Origin: an uncultured Lachnospiraceae bacterium
Lineage (GTDB): Bacteria > Bacillota > Clostridia > Lachnospirales > Lachnospiraceae
Length of the DNA stretch: 13,303 nucleotides
Assembly: GCA_947591115.1 (NCBI GenBank)
Contig: CANQCX010000034.1
Location: 1 to 13,303, forward strand
Reading direction: 5' to 3'
The position numbers were made by a program, and so were the translations under genes. Of the stretch, positions 1-6,022 are shown piece by piece. A model generated the notes under the pieces. It was given only the letters and a program-made list of their open reading frames with translations, searched no databases and was not told where the DNA came from. Numbering within the stretch: position 1 is the first letter of the stretch; each line of letters starts with the position of its first letter.

Positions 1-482
1 TGATCGGCTACCGCGGCGAATTTCTAACCGACACGAAGGGAAACGGCATCATCAATACCATTTTTAACGGATACGATGCCTTTCGCGGCGAGATCGCCTA
101 TCGTACGACCGGCTCCCTCATCGCGTTCGAATCCGGCGAATCGGTCACTTACGGTCTGTTTTCCGCGCAAGACCGCGGAACGCTCTTTATCGGTCCGGGA
201 GAAAAAGTCTATTCCGGCATGGTCATTGGCCAATCCGCCAAAGCGGAGGATATTGAGCTGAATGTCTGCAAAAAAAAGCATCTGACCAACACGCGTTCCT
301 CCTCCGCCGACGAGGCGCTGACGCTGGTTCCGCCGCGCATTTTAAGTCTTGAGCAGGCGCTTGATTTTATCGATACGGACGAGCTTCTGGAGGTAACGCC
401 GAAAAGCCTCCGCATCCGGAAACGGATTCTGGATCCGACGCTTCGCAAACGCGCCGCTTTTGCGAAAAAAAACGCACAATAA
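1..482 (+). CDS. typA: Ribosome-associated GTPase TypA/BipA, C-terminal fragment
   Basis: This is the last 159 residues of a translational GTPase, open at the left edge and read in frame from base 3. The family is about 610 residues long, so only the C-terminal quarter is here and the G domain lies outside the window. Recognisable TypA-specific blocks are the IGYRGEFLTDTKG start, TGSLIAFESGE, GPGEKVYSGMVIG and, near the end, EVTPKSLRIRKRILD. These belong to the EF-G domain V-like part and the TypA-specific C-terminal domain, which contacts the ribosome. In other bacteria TypA assists 50S assembly and growth under cold or stress. The gene ends in TAA. No convincing terminator follows it, and a new promoter begins 16 bases downstream. 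The family call is firm; the gene is cut only by the window edge. Confidence 0.95.
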   Translation, partial: IGYRGEFLTDTKGNGIINTIFNGYDAFRGEIAYRTTGSLIAFESGESVTYGLFSAQDRGTLFIGPGEKVYSGMVIGQSAKAEDIELNVCKKKHLTNTRSSSADEALTLVPPRILSLEQALDFIDTDELLEVTPKSLRIRKRILDPTLRKRAAFAKKNAQ

Positions 483-498
483 TTTACTTCGATTTTCA

Positions 499-527
499 TT
501 GAAATCTTCGACGTTCTTTTATATAAT
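499..527 (+). promoter_or_regulatory. Sigma-A promoter for the lipoprotein-DHHW operon
   Basis: TTGAAA at 499-504 is followed by a 17-base spacer and a perfect TATAAT at 522-527. The start codon lies about 30 bases further on, behind an AAAGGGGAGG ribosome site (541-550). The match to the sigma-A consensus (11 of 12 positions, ideal spacing) makes this a strong candidate start of the two-gene transcript 559-2039. Confidence 0.8.
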
Positions 528-558
528 TTCTACAAAAGAAAAAGGGGAGGATTTTACT

Positions 559-1116
559 ATGAAACGATTTTTTACAATGTTATCTGCCGCCGTCCTGCTG
601 CTGGGGACATTAACCGCCTGCGGAGGCGGGAAAAAGGCTTCCGCTGCAGACGCTTTGACGCTTTTGACGACGGTATGGAACAGCTATGGGGACGATGAGA
701 AATTTGCCGCCGCAGGAGGCGATATGTCCGAGGAGAATATGACGATGGACGCTCCCGGAAAATACAGCCTCGACGATACGGAGGCTCTGGACGCTTCGCT
801 TGGCTTTCCGGCTGATTCCGCAGACAAAATTGACGAAGCGGCGTCCCTTATGCATATGATGAACGCCAATACCTTTACCTGCGGCGCTTATCATGTAAAG
901 GCTTCCGGAGACGTTTCTTCCGTTGCGGACAGCTTAAAGGAGAATATCCTGAATCGGCAGTGGATGTGCGGTTTTCCGGACAAGCTCGTCATTGATACCG
1001 TAGACGATTATATCGTATGTTTCTTTGGCGAAAACGATATTGTTGACACCTTTCAAAGCAAACTGGAAGCTGCTTACCCTTCCGCGGAGACCGTATGCGA
1101 CGAACCTATAGCCTGA
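559..1116 (+). CDS. Secreted lipoprotein, DUF4358-like
   Basis: This is a 185-residue lipoprotein. It begins with a lysine/arginine n-region, a hydrophobic stretch (residues 6-18) and the lipobox LTAC, with Cys21 as the predicted lipidation site, so the mature protein would be tethered outside the membrane. A Gly/Ala/Lys linker follows. From about residue 85 to the end comes a single alpha/beta domain. Its pattern (AYHVKASGDVSSVADSLKENI, a later DYIVCFFG strand, then FQSKLEAAY) resembles DUF4358, a family I recall from Firmicutes lipoproteins; this assignment is from memory of the pattern. ATG 559 is preferred over upstream codons because it follows a strong AAAGGGGAGG site by eight bases and gives a proper signal peptide. 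The gene overlaps the next by 22 bases, so the two are translationally coupled. Its biochemical function is unknown. Confidence 0.75.
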   Translation: MKRFFTMLSAAVLLLGTLTACGGGKKASAADALTLLTTVWNSYGDDEKFAAAGGDMSEENMTMDAPGKYSLDDTEALDASLGFPADSADKIDEAASLMHMMNANTFTCGAYHVKASGDVSSVADSLKENILNRQWMCGFPDKLVIDTVDDYIVCFFGENDIVDTFQSKLEAAYPSAETVCDEPIA

Positions 1117-2039
1117 CGTTTTTTCTGATACTTGGCGCGGCATTCCTGCTTTTGTTTTTCTCGGTCAAAACCCGCACTGACAAAGACGGCGCCAGTCTTT
1201 CGCTTCTGGGATTGCGGGAGCCCAGCCGGATCTATTTGAAGGGCGGATATGCCTCTCAGCCGGAATATCCCGTAAACAGCGATTCGCTTTCCTATGCCGC
1301 AGGACGTTTCCGCTTTCTTTACGACGAGTATCTGTCGGATTGCCGGATATATTACTGCGTCATACCCGATAAAAACTACTTTATGGCAGAGGAATGCGGA
1401 CAGCCGCACATGGACTACGACGCCTTTTTTGCACAGATGCGAAAAGAAATGGATTTTGCGTCGGAAATTGTCATCGCAGACCGGCTCAGGCTGTCGGATT
1501 ATTATCGTACAGACGCACACTGGCGGCAGGAAAATCTGCCGGAGATTGCCGGATATATCGCCGGACAAATGGGCGTCACGCTGACGGAGGAATACGAGCT
1601 GACTGCGGCAGACGTTTCGTTTTACGGTTCTTTCGCTTCTAAGACCATCCTTCCGGTTCCGGCGGATGATCTGTATTATCTCGACAGCGAACGGCTGCGT
1701 CGCTGCAGGGTTTACGACTATGAAACGGACTCGGTCATTCCCGTTTACGATCTGGAAAAGCGAAACGGCAGGGATCCTTATGAGCTGTTTTTATCCGGCG
1801 CAAAATCCCTGCTGATCATAGAAAATCCGGACGCGGCGACCGATCGGGAGCTGGTCCTTTTCCGCGACTCATTCGGCAGCAGCATTGCCCCGCTGCTTTC
1901 GGAGGGATACGCCAAGATCACGCTGGCGGATATCCGCTATATTTCTCCGCGGATGCTGGAGCCGTATCTTCCGAAAAATGCGGACGTGTTATTTTTATAC
2001 AGCACCTCCGTACTGAATAACAGCATTACCATGAAATAA
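1095..2039 (+). CDS. DHHW family protein (membrane-anchored SGNH/AlgX-like)
   Basis: This is a 314-residue protein with one N-terminal membrane segment (about residues 5-23) and an extracytoplasmic domain. Diagnostic motifs are PDKNYFM (91-97), YYRTDAHW (136-143, the DHHW/AlgX-type 'TDxHW' block), FYGSF (176-180), DPYELFLSG (227-235) and LFRDSFGSSIAPLL (255-268), where the Ser of DSF is in the nucleophile position. A conserved tail around VLFLYSTSVLNNS follows. In related proteins (AlgX/AlgJ, and DHHW proteins of clostridia) the fold acts on cell-surface polysaccharide acyl groups, usually beside an MBOAT acyltransferase. No MBOAT gene is in this window. The second motif residue is Ala rather than His, as in several relatives. 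The start codon lies inside the upstream lipoprotein gene, indicating a tight operon. Family membership is well supported; substrate and catalytic activity are inference. Confidence 0.82.
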   Translation: MRRTYSLTFFLILGAAFLLLFFSVKTRTDKDGASLSLLGLREPSRIYLKGGYASQPEYPVNSDSLSYAAGRFRFLYDEYLSDCRIYYCVIPDKNYFMAEECGQPHMDYDAFFAQMRKEMDFASEIVIADRLRLSDYYRTDAHWRQENLPEIAGYIAGQMGVTLTEEYELTAADVSFYGSFASKTILPVPADDLYYLDSERLRRCRVYDYETDSVIPVYDLEKRNGRDPYELFLSGAKSLLIIENPDAATDRELVLFRDSFGSSIAPLLSEGYAKITLADIRYISPRMLEPYLPKNADVLFLYSTSVLNNSITMK

Positions 2040-2062
2040 AATAAAATAAAAAAGAAAAGCAA

Positions 2063-2095
2063 AGCAGGCTGCCGTACGGTGCAGTCTGCTTTTTT
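2063..2095. terminator. Bidirectional rho-independent terminator
   Basis: A 10-bp stem (AGCAGGCTGC at 2063-2072 with GCAGTCTGCT at 2081-2090, one G-U pair) closes an 8-base loop. A T run follows on the plus strand (2090-2095). An A-rich run precedes it (2044-2063), which is a T-rich tract for the opposite direction. It sits between two convergent genes whose stop codons are 62 bases apart, so it probably ends both transcripts. Confidence 0.85.
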
Positions 2096-2101
2096 GTATC
2101 T

Positions 2102-2815
2102 TCAAACCAGTCCCCCGCTTTGGAGATACTCCATATAGGTTCTGACAAATTCCGGATAACGCTCTTTCGCTAAATAAACCGTTTCTCCGTTCTGCAGAAA
2201 AATGCAGTCGGAACGGTATTCCCTGATATACGACAGATTGACCAGATATCCCCTGTGGCAGCGGAAAAAAGTTTCATCCAGCTGCTCCTGAAGCTCCTTC
2301 ATGGTCGCATATAATTCAAACACACCCTGCGACGAATGAATGACGGCTTTCCGCTTCTGATTCTCGATGTAAGATATCTCGCTGATCGGAATGGCGGCAT
2401 TTCTGCTGCGCGTCTTAACCAGAAGGCGTCTGCCCTCTTTGGCCCTGCTTTCCTCCACATGACGCGCCGCGCGCCGGAGGACTTCTTTTAATTTTTCCTC
2501 ATTGAGCGGCTTTAACAGATAATGAAACGCTTCTACGTCAAATGCCTCGCACACGAAATCCTTTTTTTCGGTAATAAAGACCAGAAGCACTTTTTTGGAA
2601 CGGTTTCTTAACGCACGAGCGGTTTTCAGTCCGTTTTCGCCGTTTTCGCCATCTTCTCGTATTCCCAGAAAAACAAGATCATATTCTGTCTCTGCAAGAA
2701 GAAGCGCATCCCCGTTCTCATAACAATCCATGCTGCACTCTCCCAAAAGCTGTCTGATATTTTTTTCGAGCTGCCCGCAGATCAATTTTTCTTCATTGCA
2801 AATCGCGATCTTCAT
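2102..2815 (-). CDS. LytTR-type DNA-binding regulator with degenerate receiver
   Basis: This is a 237-residue protein built as a receiver domain (about 1-118) plus a LytTR DNA-binding domain (about 128-232), the AgrA/LytR/VirR architecture. LytTR hallmarks are ISYIENQKRKAVIH, FFRCHRGYLVNLSYI and the closing ERYPEF segment. In the receiver, Thr82 and Lys102 (LLKPL) are kept. The phospho-acceptor position, normally Asp in FLDI, is Gly51 (FLGI), and the first acidic-pocket residue is Asn7. The loop after beta-3 also has three extra residues from a 9-bp tandem duplication. Phosphorylation control is therefore probably lost, and no histidine kinase is nearby. The start is ATG behind a GGGGAG site. 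The gene follows the blaR1-like gene by 56 bases on the same strand and is likely its operon partner. Its target promoters are not identifiable here. Confidence 0.88.
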   Translation of the reverse strand: MKIAICNEEKLICGQLEKNIRQLLGECSMDCYENGDALLLAETEYDLVFLGIREDGENGENGLKTARALRNRSKKVLLVFITEKKDFVCEAFDVEAFHYLLKPLNEEKLKEVLRRAARHVEESRAKEGRRLLVKTRSRNAAIPISEISYIENQKRKAVIHSSQGVFELYATMKELQEQLDETFFRCHRGYLVNLSYIREYRSDCIFLQNGETVYLAKERYPEFVRTYMEYLQSGGLV

Positions 2816-2871
2816 GGTACTCTCCCCATTCTGCTGTTCGTATATCCGTCAATTGCAAAACTTCGCCTTCA

Positions 2872-4143
2872 TCAAAAATACTCCGCCAATCGGGTCATTG
2901 GCAGTTTTTCATTGTCTACATACGGAATTTCCGCCACTCCGTCCGATGCGCGCTCCACAAAAATAGCATTGCAGCCGCCGCCGACTCCCGGCAGCTTTAC
3001 AAAACCGCCAAATCCCAGATAAAAGCTATTCTCCCGAATCCCATGTGCATTTAAAATCGGATTCATTTGATTCCAGTCGATATAAACCCTGCCGTCCCGA
3101 TACCAGAACGCATCCCGAAGTTCTTGTTCATCCGACATCATAAGCTGCCGGAAATCCTCGGAATAAAAAGATACCGTATCTATTCGGGTGTATTTCGGAT
3201 AGGAATTTTCCCGAATTCCCATAAGTACGCCCAAAAATACCGCGACGACGCAGCAGGAAACCGCCATCATCTTTTTTTGGCGGTACGGCTCATATTCCGC
3301 AATGCGGCGGATCCGTTCTTTCATTCCCCGAAATTCTTTTTCTCCGGCAAAAGCGGGCATCCGCTCCGGAAACGGACGGTTCCCAAGAACCCTTGCCGTT
3401 TTTAAGATCAGCATTCCGTACGAAACCGCCTGTCCGTTTTGTTTCTGAATGCAGACGCAGTCGCAGATCAGCTCCAGATCCAGCCGGATGTATTTTGTGG
3501 CAAACAGCATTGCGGGATTGATCCAGAACATGGCGCGCAGCACATCCCACAAAAAGTAATACCAGAGATGCAGCATCCGGATATGCGTCAATTCGTGCAG
3601 CAAGATCACTTCCAGTTCTTCTTTCGAATATTTCTCCAAAAAATTTCGGGGCAGCACAATGACCGGATGCAGCAATCCGACCGCAAACGGCGTAACAGCA
3701 TAATCACAGGCGCGGATATCGGTTCTTCCGGCGAACCGCCCTCCCAGCTCCAGAAGCCTTTCCTTAGAAACCGGCTCCACGCGCATAAATCCCCTGACGG
3801 TTTTTTGCAGTTTTCTTCTGCGCCGGACAAAAAACAAAAAGAAACCGACCATTCCTCCGACATATACGCTGCAGATCCATGGGAATGTAACGCAGAGCTC
3901 ATGCTGCCAGAAAAATATCCGCCAACCGGCGATCGATTCATAAAACCATTTCATCTTCCCCATAAAAGGAACCAAAAGCATGAGCATCCAGAGGAATCCC
4001 CTTCCAAAAACATGGCTCCGAAACAGGGTGGCGCGCAGCAAAAAGATCAACGCCAGAACCGGTATCGTCAAAAGCGCCGCCTTGCCGATTACCAATACCG
4101 TATAGATCATAAAAAATTCAAAATATCCCACGATGTTCTCCAC
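2872..4143 (-). CDS. BlaR1/MecR1-like M56 membrane metalloprotease sensor
   Basis: This 423-residue integral membrane zinc protease is of the M56 family, which senses an external signal and triggers removal of the cognate BlaI-type repressor. Predicted membrane helices are near residues 12-36, 48-62, 88-106 and 292-310. The cytoplasmic protease domain lies between the third and fourth. It shows TPFAVGLLHPVIVLP (151-165), the zinc motif HELTH (183-187) and the third-ligand region ELICD (224-228). BlaR1 and MecR1 carry a penicillin-binding sensor of about 250 residues after the last helix. Here only about 113 residues follow (311-423), with no SxxK or KTG motif, so it probably does not sense beta-lactams covalently. 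The start is GTG at 4143 after AAGGAG with a long 10-base gap. A second GTG at 4131, six bases after GGAG, is a fair alternative. It overlaps the repressor gene by 26 bases. Confidence 0.88.
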   Translation of the reverse strand: MENIVGYFEFFMIYTVLVIGKAALLTIPVLALIFLLRATLFRSHVFGRGFLWMLMLLVPFMGKMKWFYESIAGWRIFFWQHELCVTFPWICSVYVGGMVGFFLFFVRRRRKLQKTVRGFMRVEPVSKERLLELGGRFAGRTDIRACDYAVTPFAVGLLHPVIVLPRNFLEKYSKEELEVILLHELTHIRMLHLWYYFLWDVLRAMFWINPAMLFATKYIRLDLELICDCVCIQKQNGQAVSYGMLILKTARVLGNRPFPERMPAFAGEKEFRGMKERIRRIAEYEPYRQKKMMAVSCCVVAVFLGVLMGIRENSYPKYTRIDTVSFYSEDFRQLMMSDEQELRDAFWYRDGRVYIDWNQMNPILNAHGIRENSFYLGFGGFVKLPGVGGGCNAIFVERASDGVAEIPYVDNEKLPMTRLAEYF

Positions 4144-4543
4144 TTTTTCCGTTCTCCTTCTGTCCCTTTAGAATCTGTTCCAATTCCTCCAACTGTTCGT
4201 CGGAAAACCCGCAGCTTTGAATCAACGCGGCAACGGCGTTTGTTTTATCTCCGGAAAAATAACTGTCCGCAAATTTCCGGCTTTTTTCCCTGAGACACTC
4301 TTCTTTGGATTTTAATGCGCGGTAATGATAGAGCCTCGCATCCTTTTCATCTACGGTATAATCCACAAGCGCTTTCTGGCAGAGGCGGTTCATCAGCACC
4401 CGTATCATTTTCGGCGTCATTGCCCCTCCGTTTTCTTCCATCCGCCGTATGACCTCGGACGACGTCAGCGGCTTTTCGCTTTCCCAGAGTACCTCCATGA
4501 TCCTCCATTCGCTTTCGCTTGGCACCTGTTCTTCGTTTCCCAA
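4118..4543 (-). CDS. BlaI/MecI family winged-helix transcriptional repressor
   Basis: This is a 141-residue repressor. The family signature starts almost at once: PSESEWRIMEVLW, then the winged-helix segment with MTPKMIRVLMNRLCQK and a wing with LYHYRAL, followed by a helical dimerisation tail. BlaI proteins bind promoter palindromes as dimers and are inactivated when the partner BlaR1 protease is activated. I place the start at a TTG (4541-4543) because a perfect AGGAGG lies seven bases upstream and the resulting length matches the family. An upstream in-frame codon at 4600 would add 19 atypical residues and lacks such a site. The gene overlaps the blaR1-like gene by 26 bases. No beta-lactamase or penicillin-binding protein gene adjoins it, so the regulon beyond the cassette is unknown. 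Confidence 0.88.
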   Translation of the reverse strand: MGNEEQVPSESEWRIMEVLWESEKPLTSSEVIRRMEENGGAMTPKMIRVLMNRLCQKALVDYTVDEKDARLYHYRALKSKEECLREKSRKFADSYFSGDKTNAVAALIQSCGFSDEQLEELEQILKGQKENGKSGEHRGIF

Positions 4544-4550
4544 AATCGCA

Positions 4551-4556
4551 CCTCCT
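4551..4556 (-). promoter_or_regulatory. Ribosome binding site selecting a TTG start for the blaI-like gene
   Basis: A perfect AGGAGG on the minus strand sits seven bases before the TTG at 4541-4543. It is the strongest ribosome site in the region and is the reason for choosing the shorter reading frame over the longer one that begins at 4600. Confidence 0.8.
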
Positions 4557-4602
4557 GTTTGTCTTTTGTCAGTCGTCTTATTCTCTATATCGGATAACAT
4601 CT

Positions 4603-4615
4603 GTTAATAATTAAC
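4603..4615. promoter_or_regulatory. Candidate operator palindrome upstream of the blaI-like gene
   Basis: GTTAATAATTAAC is a perfect 13-bp palindrome about 60 bases before the TTG start of the repressor gene, where an autoregulatory BlaI operator would be expected. A TTGATA (4631-4636, minus) lies 17 bases upstream of a weak TAATTA inside the palindrome, so it may cover the -10 region. The promoter match is poor, and alternative A/T-rich boxes nearby cannot be excluded. The sequence differs from the classical TACA/TGTA operators of beta-lactam regulons. Confidence 0.45.
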
Positions 4616-4634
4616 GCATGTTTATCATTTTATC

Positions 4635-4714
4635 AAAAAAAAGAATGTGCAAAGCACTTTCCCGCACCGAGCGCGGCTGCAAAAGCAGCCGATTTCCTGT
4701 ACGCGCTCGTGTGC
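4635..4714 (-). terminator. Nested hairpins and T-tract downstream of dapL
   Basis: Just past the dapL stop lies a perfect 7-bp hairpin (CGGCTGC 4674-4680, loop AAAA, GCAGCCG 4685-4691). It is flanked by further complementary arms (4669-4673 with 4704-4708, and 4664-4667 with 4711-4714). Continuing on the minus strand there is a short GTGC/GCAC hairpin (4647-4657) and then a run of eight T (4642-4635). Together these probably end the dapL transcript. The main hairpin is too far from the T run to be a textbook terminator, so which element acts is uncertain. The T run abuts the presumed promoter of the blaI cassette. Confidence 0.45.
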
Positions 4715-4732
4715 ATCCGCCGGAGACGTGAT

Positions 4733-5947
4733 TTACAATGCCTGAATCCGTTCCAGCGCTTTTACCGTATTTTCATAATTTCCAAATGCCGTCAGCCGGA
4801 AATATCCCTCTCCGCTCGGTCCGAAGCCCGAACCCGGAGTACCGACAACATTGGCATTTTCCAGCAGATAGTCAAAAAATTCCCATGAACTCATTCCATT
4901 CGGCGTTTTCAGCCAGATATAAGGAGCGTTTACCCCTCCGAAAACGGTATATCCCGCTTCCTTGAGTCCGTCCTTGATCGTTTTGGCATTTTTCATATAG
5001 TAGGCTACCTGCTCTTTTAACTGCGCTTTTCCCTCCTGAGAATAAACCGCTTCGCCGGCACGCTGCACGATATAAGGCGCGCCGTTGAATTTCGTACCAT
5101 GCCGTCTTGCCCACATCGCATTTAAGGAAACTTCGCCGCATTTTAATTCCTTCGGAACTACGGTAAATCCTAAACGCACTCCGGTAAATCCGGCATTTTT
5201 GGAAAAACTGCGCAGCTCAATGGCACAGGTTTTCGCGCCCTCGCATTCGTAAATGGAATGCGCCACATTGCTTTCACTGATATACGCTTCATACGCTGCG
5301 TCATAGATAATAACGGCTCCCACGCGGTTCGCATAGTCTACCCATTCCTGAAGCTTGTCTTTTGGAAGCGTCGTTCCGGTCGGGTTATTCGGCAGACACA
5401 GATAGATCAGATCCGGCGTTTCTTTCGGAAACTCCGGTACAAATCCGTTTTCCGCCGTACAAGGCATGTAAATGACGTCGCTCCATGTCTCGGACGCCGC
5501 GTCGTACACGCCGGTCCGTCCCGCCATGACATTGGAATCCACATATACGGGATATACCGGATCACATACAGCAATCCGATTATTTACGGAAAAGATCTCC
5601 TGAATGTTTCCGGAATCGCTTTTGGCTCCGTCCGAAATAAAAATCTCATCAACGGAGATCTCGCAGCCGCGCGCTTTGTAATCGTTCTCGGCAATGGTGC
5701 TCCGCAAAAATTCATAACCCAGATCCGGCGCGTATCCTCGGAAAGTCGCCGCATTGCCCATTTCATCGACCGCTTTATGCAGCGCGTCAATGATCGCCGG
5801 TGCGATCGGCAGCGTGACATCCCCGATCCCCAGACGGATGACCTCCTTATCCGGATGCGCCTTCTGAAATTCATTTACTTTTTTTCCAATCGTGCTGAAC
5901 AGATAACTGCCCGGCAGCTTCTGGTAATTGTCATTGATCTGAAACAT
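4733..5947 (-). CDS. dapL: LL-diaminopimelate aminotransferase
   Basis: This 404-residue fold-type I PLP enzyme converts tetrahydrodipicolinate directly to LL-2,6-diaminopimelate using glutamate. It is the one-step route to meso-DAP for peptidoglycan and to lysine. The length is typical of DapL. Visible features are IRLGIGDVTLPI (37-48), SDGAKSDSGNIQ (105-116), LPNNPTG (185-191), DAAYE (216-220), the PLP-lysine motif SFSKNAGFTGVRLG with Lys250, and the C-terminal YFRLTAFGN with the carboxylate-binding Arg. The early DVTLP and TFRGYAPDLGYEFLR segments separate DapL from general aspartate aminotransferases. The ATG is preceded by AAAGGA. The gene has its own promoter in the 75-base gap after the ANTAR regulator gene, so it need not depend on glnA transcription. 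Confidence 0.95.
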   Translation of the reverse strand: MFQINDNYQKLPGSYLFSTIGKKVNEFQKAHPDKEVIRLGIGDVTLPIAPAIIDALHKAVDEMGNAATFRGYAPDLGYEFLRSTIAENDYKARGCEISVDEIFISDGAKSDSGNIQEIFSVNNRIAVCDPVYPVYVDSNVMAGRTGVYDAASETWSDVIYMPCTAENGFVPEFPKETPDLIYLCLPNNPTGTTLPKDKLQEWVDYANRVGAVIIYDAAYEAYISESNVAHSIYECEGAKTCAIELRSFSKNAGFTGVRLGFTVVPKELKCGEVSLNAMWARRHGTKFNGAPYIVQRAGEAVYSQEGKAQLKEQVAYYMKNAKTIKDGLKEAGYTVFGGVNAPYIWLKTPNGMSSWEFFDYLLENANVVGTPGSGFGPSGEGYFRLTAFGNYENTVKALERIQAL

Positions 5948-5971
5948 GCTCTTTGTCCTTTCTATTTTTCT

Positions 5972-5985
5972 GTTAAAACTTTAAC
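5972..5985. promoter_or_regulatory. Palindrome over the dapL -10 region, candidate operator
   Basis: GTTAAAACTTTAAC is a perfect inverted repeat with 6-bp arms. It overlaps the likely -10 box of dapL and lies about 25 bases before its start codon, a position at which a bound dimer would block transcription. Its outer half-sites (GTTAA / TTAAC) equal those of the palindrome before the blaI-like gene, although the centre is one base longer. Confidence 0.4.
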
Positions 5986-6006
5986 ACTTCCGTTCTTTGA
6001 TGTAAA
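5978..6006 (-). promoter_or_regulatory. dapL: Promoter for dapL
   Basis: On the minus strand TTTACA (6006-6001) is followed by a 17-base spacer and TAAAGT (5983-5978). The match is five of six at -35 and four of six at -10 with ideal spacing. It lies entirely in the gap between the ANTAR regulator stop and the dapL start. Confidence 0.6.
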
Positions 6007-6022
6007 CAGAAATTTTCCCGCT

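Noticed and set aside
483..515. Possible terminator for typA (GATTT/AAATC inverted repeat)
   Set aside because: Only about five A/T-rich pairs form, and the element overlaps the -35 box of the next promoter. It is too weak to call.
2034..2051. AAATA-like short tandem repeat after the DHHW gene
   Set aside because: Simple A-rich sequence next to a terminator; it serves as the T-tract of the opposite strand and needs no further explanation.
3439..4293. Long plus-strand open frame of 284 codons opposite the blaR1-like gene
   Set aside because: It is antisense to a well-supported M56 protease, has low-complexity His/Gln/Arg-rich composition, and shows no family motif or ribosome site. It is a codon-usage shadow.
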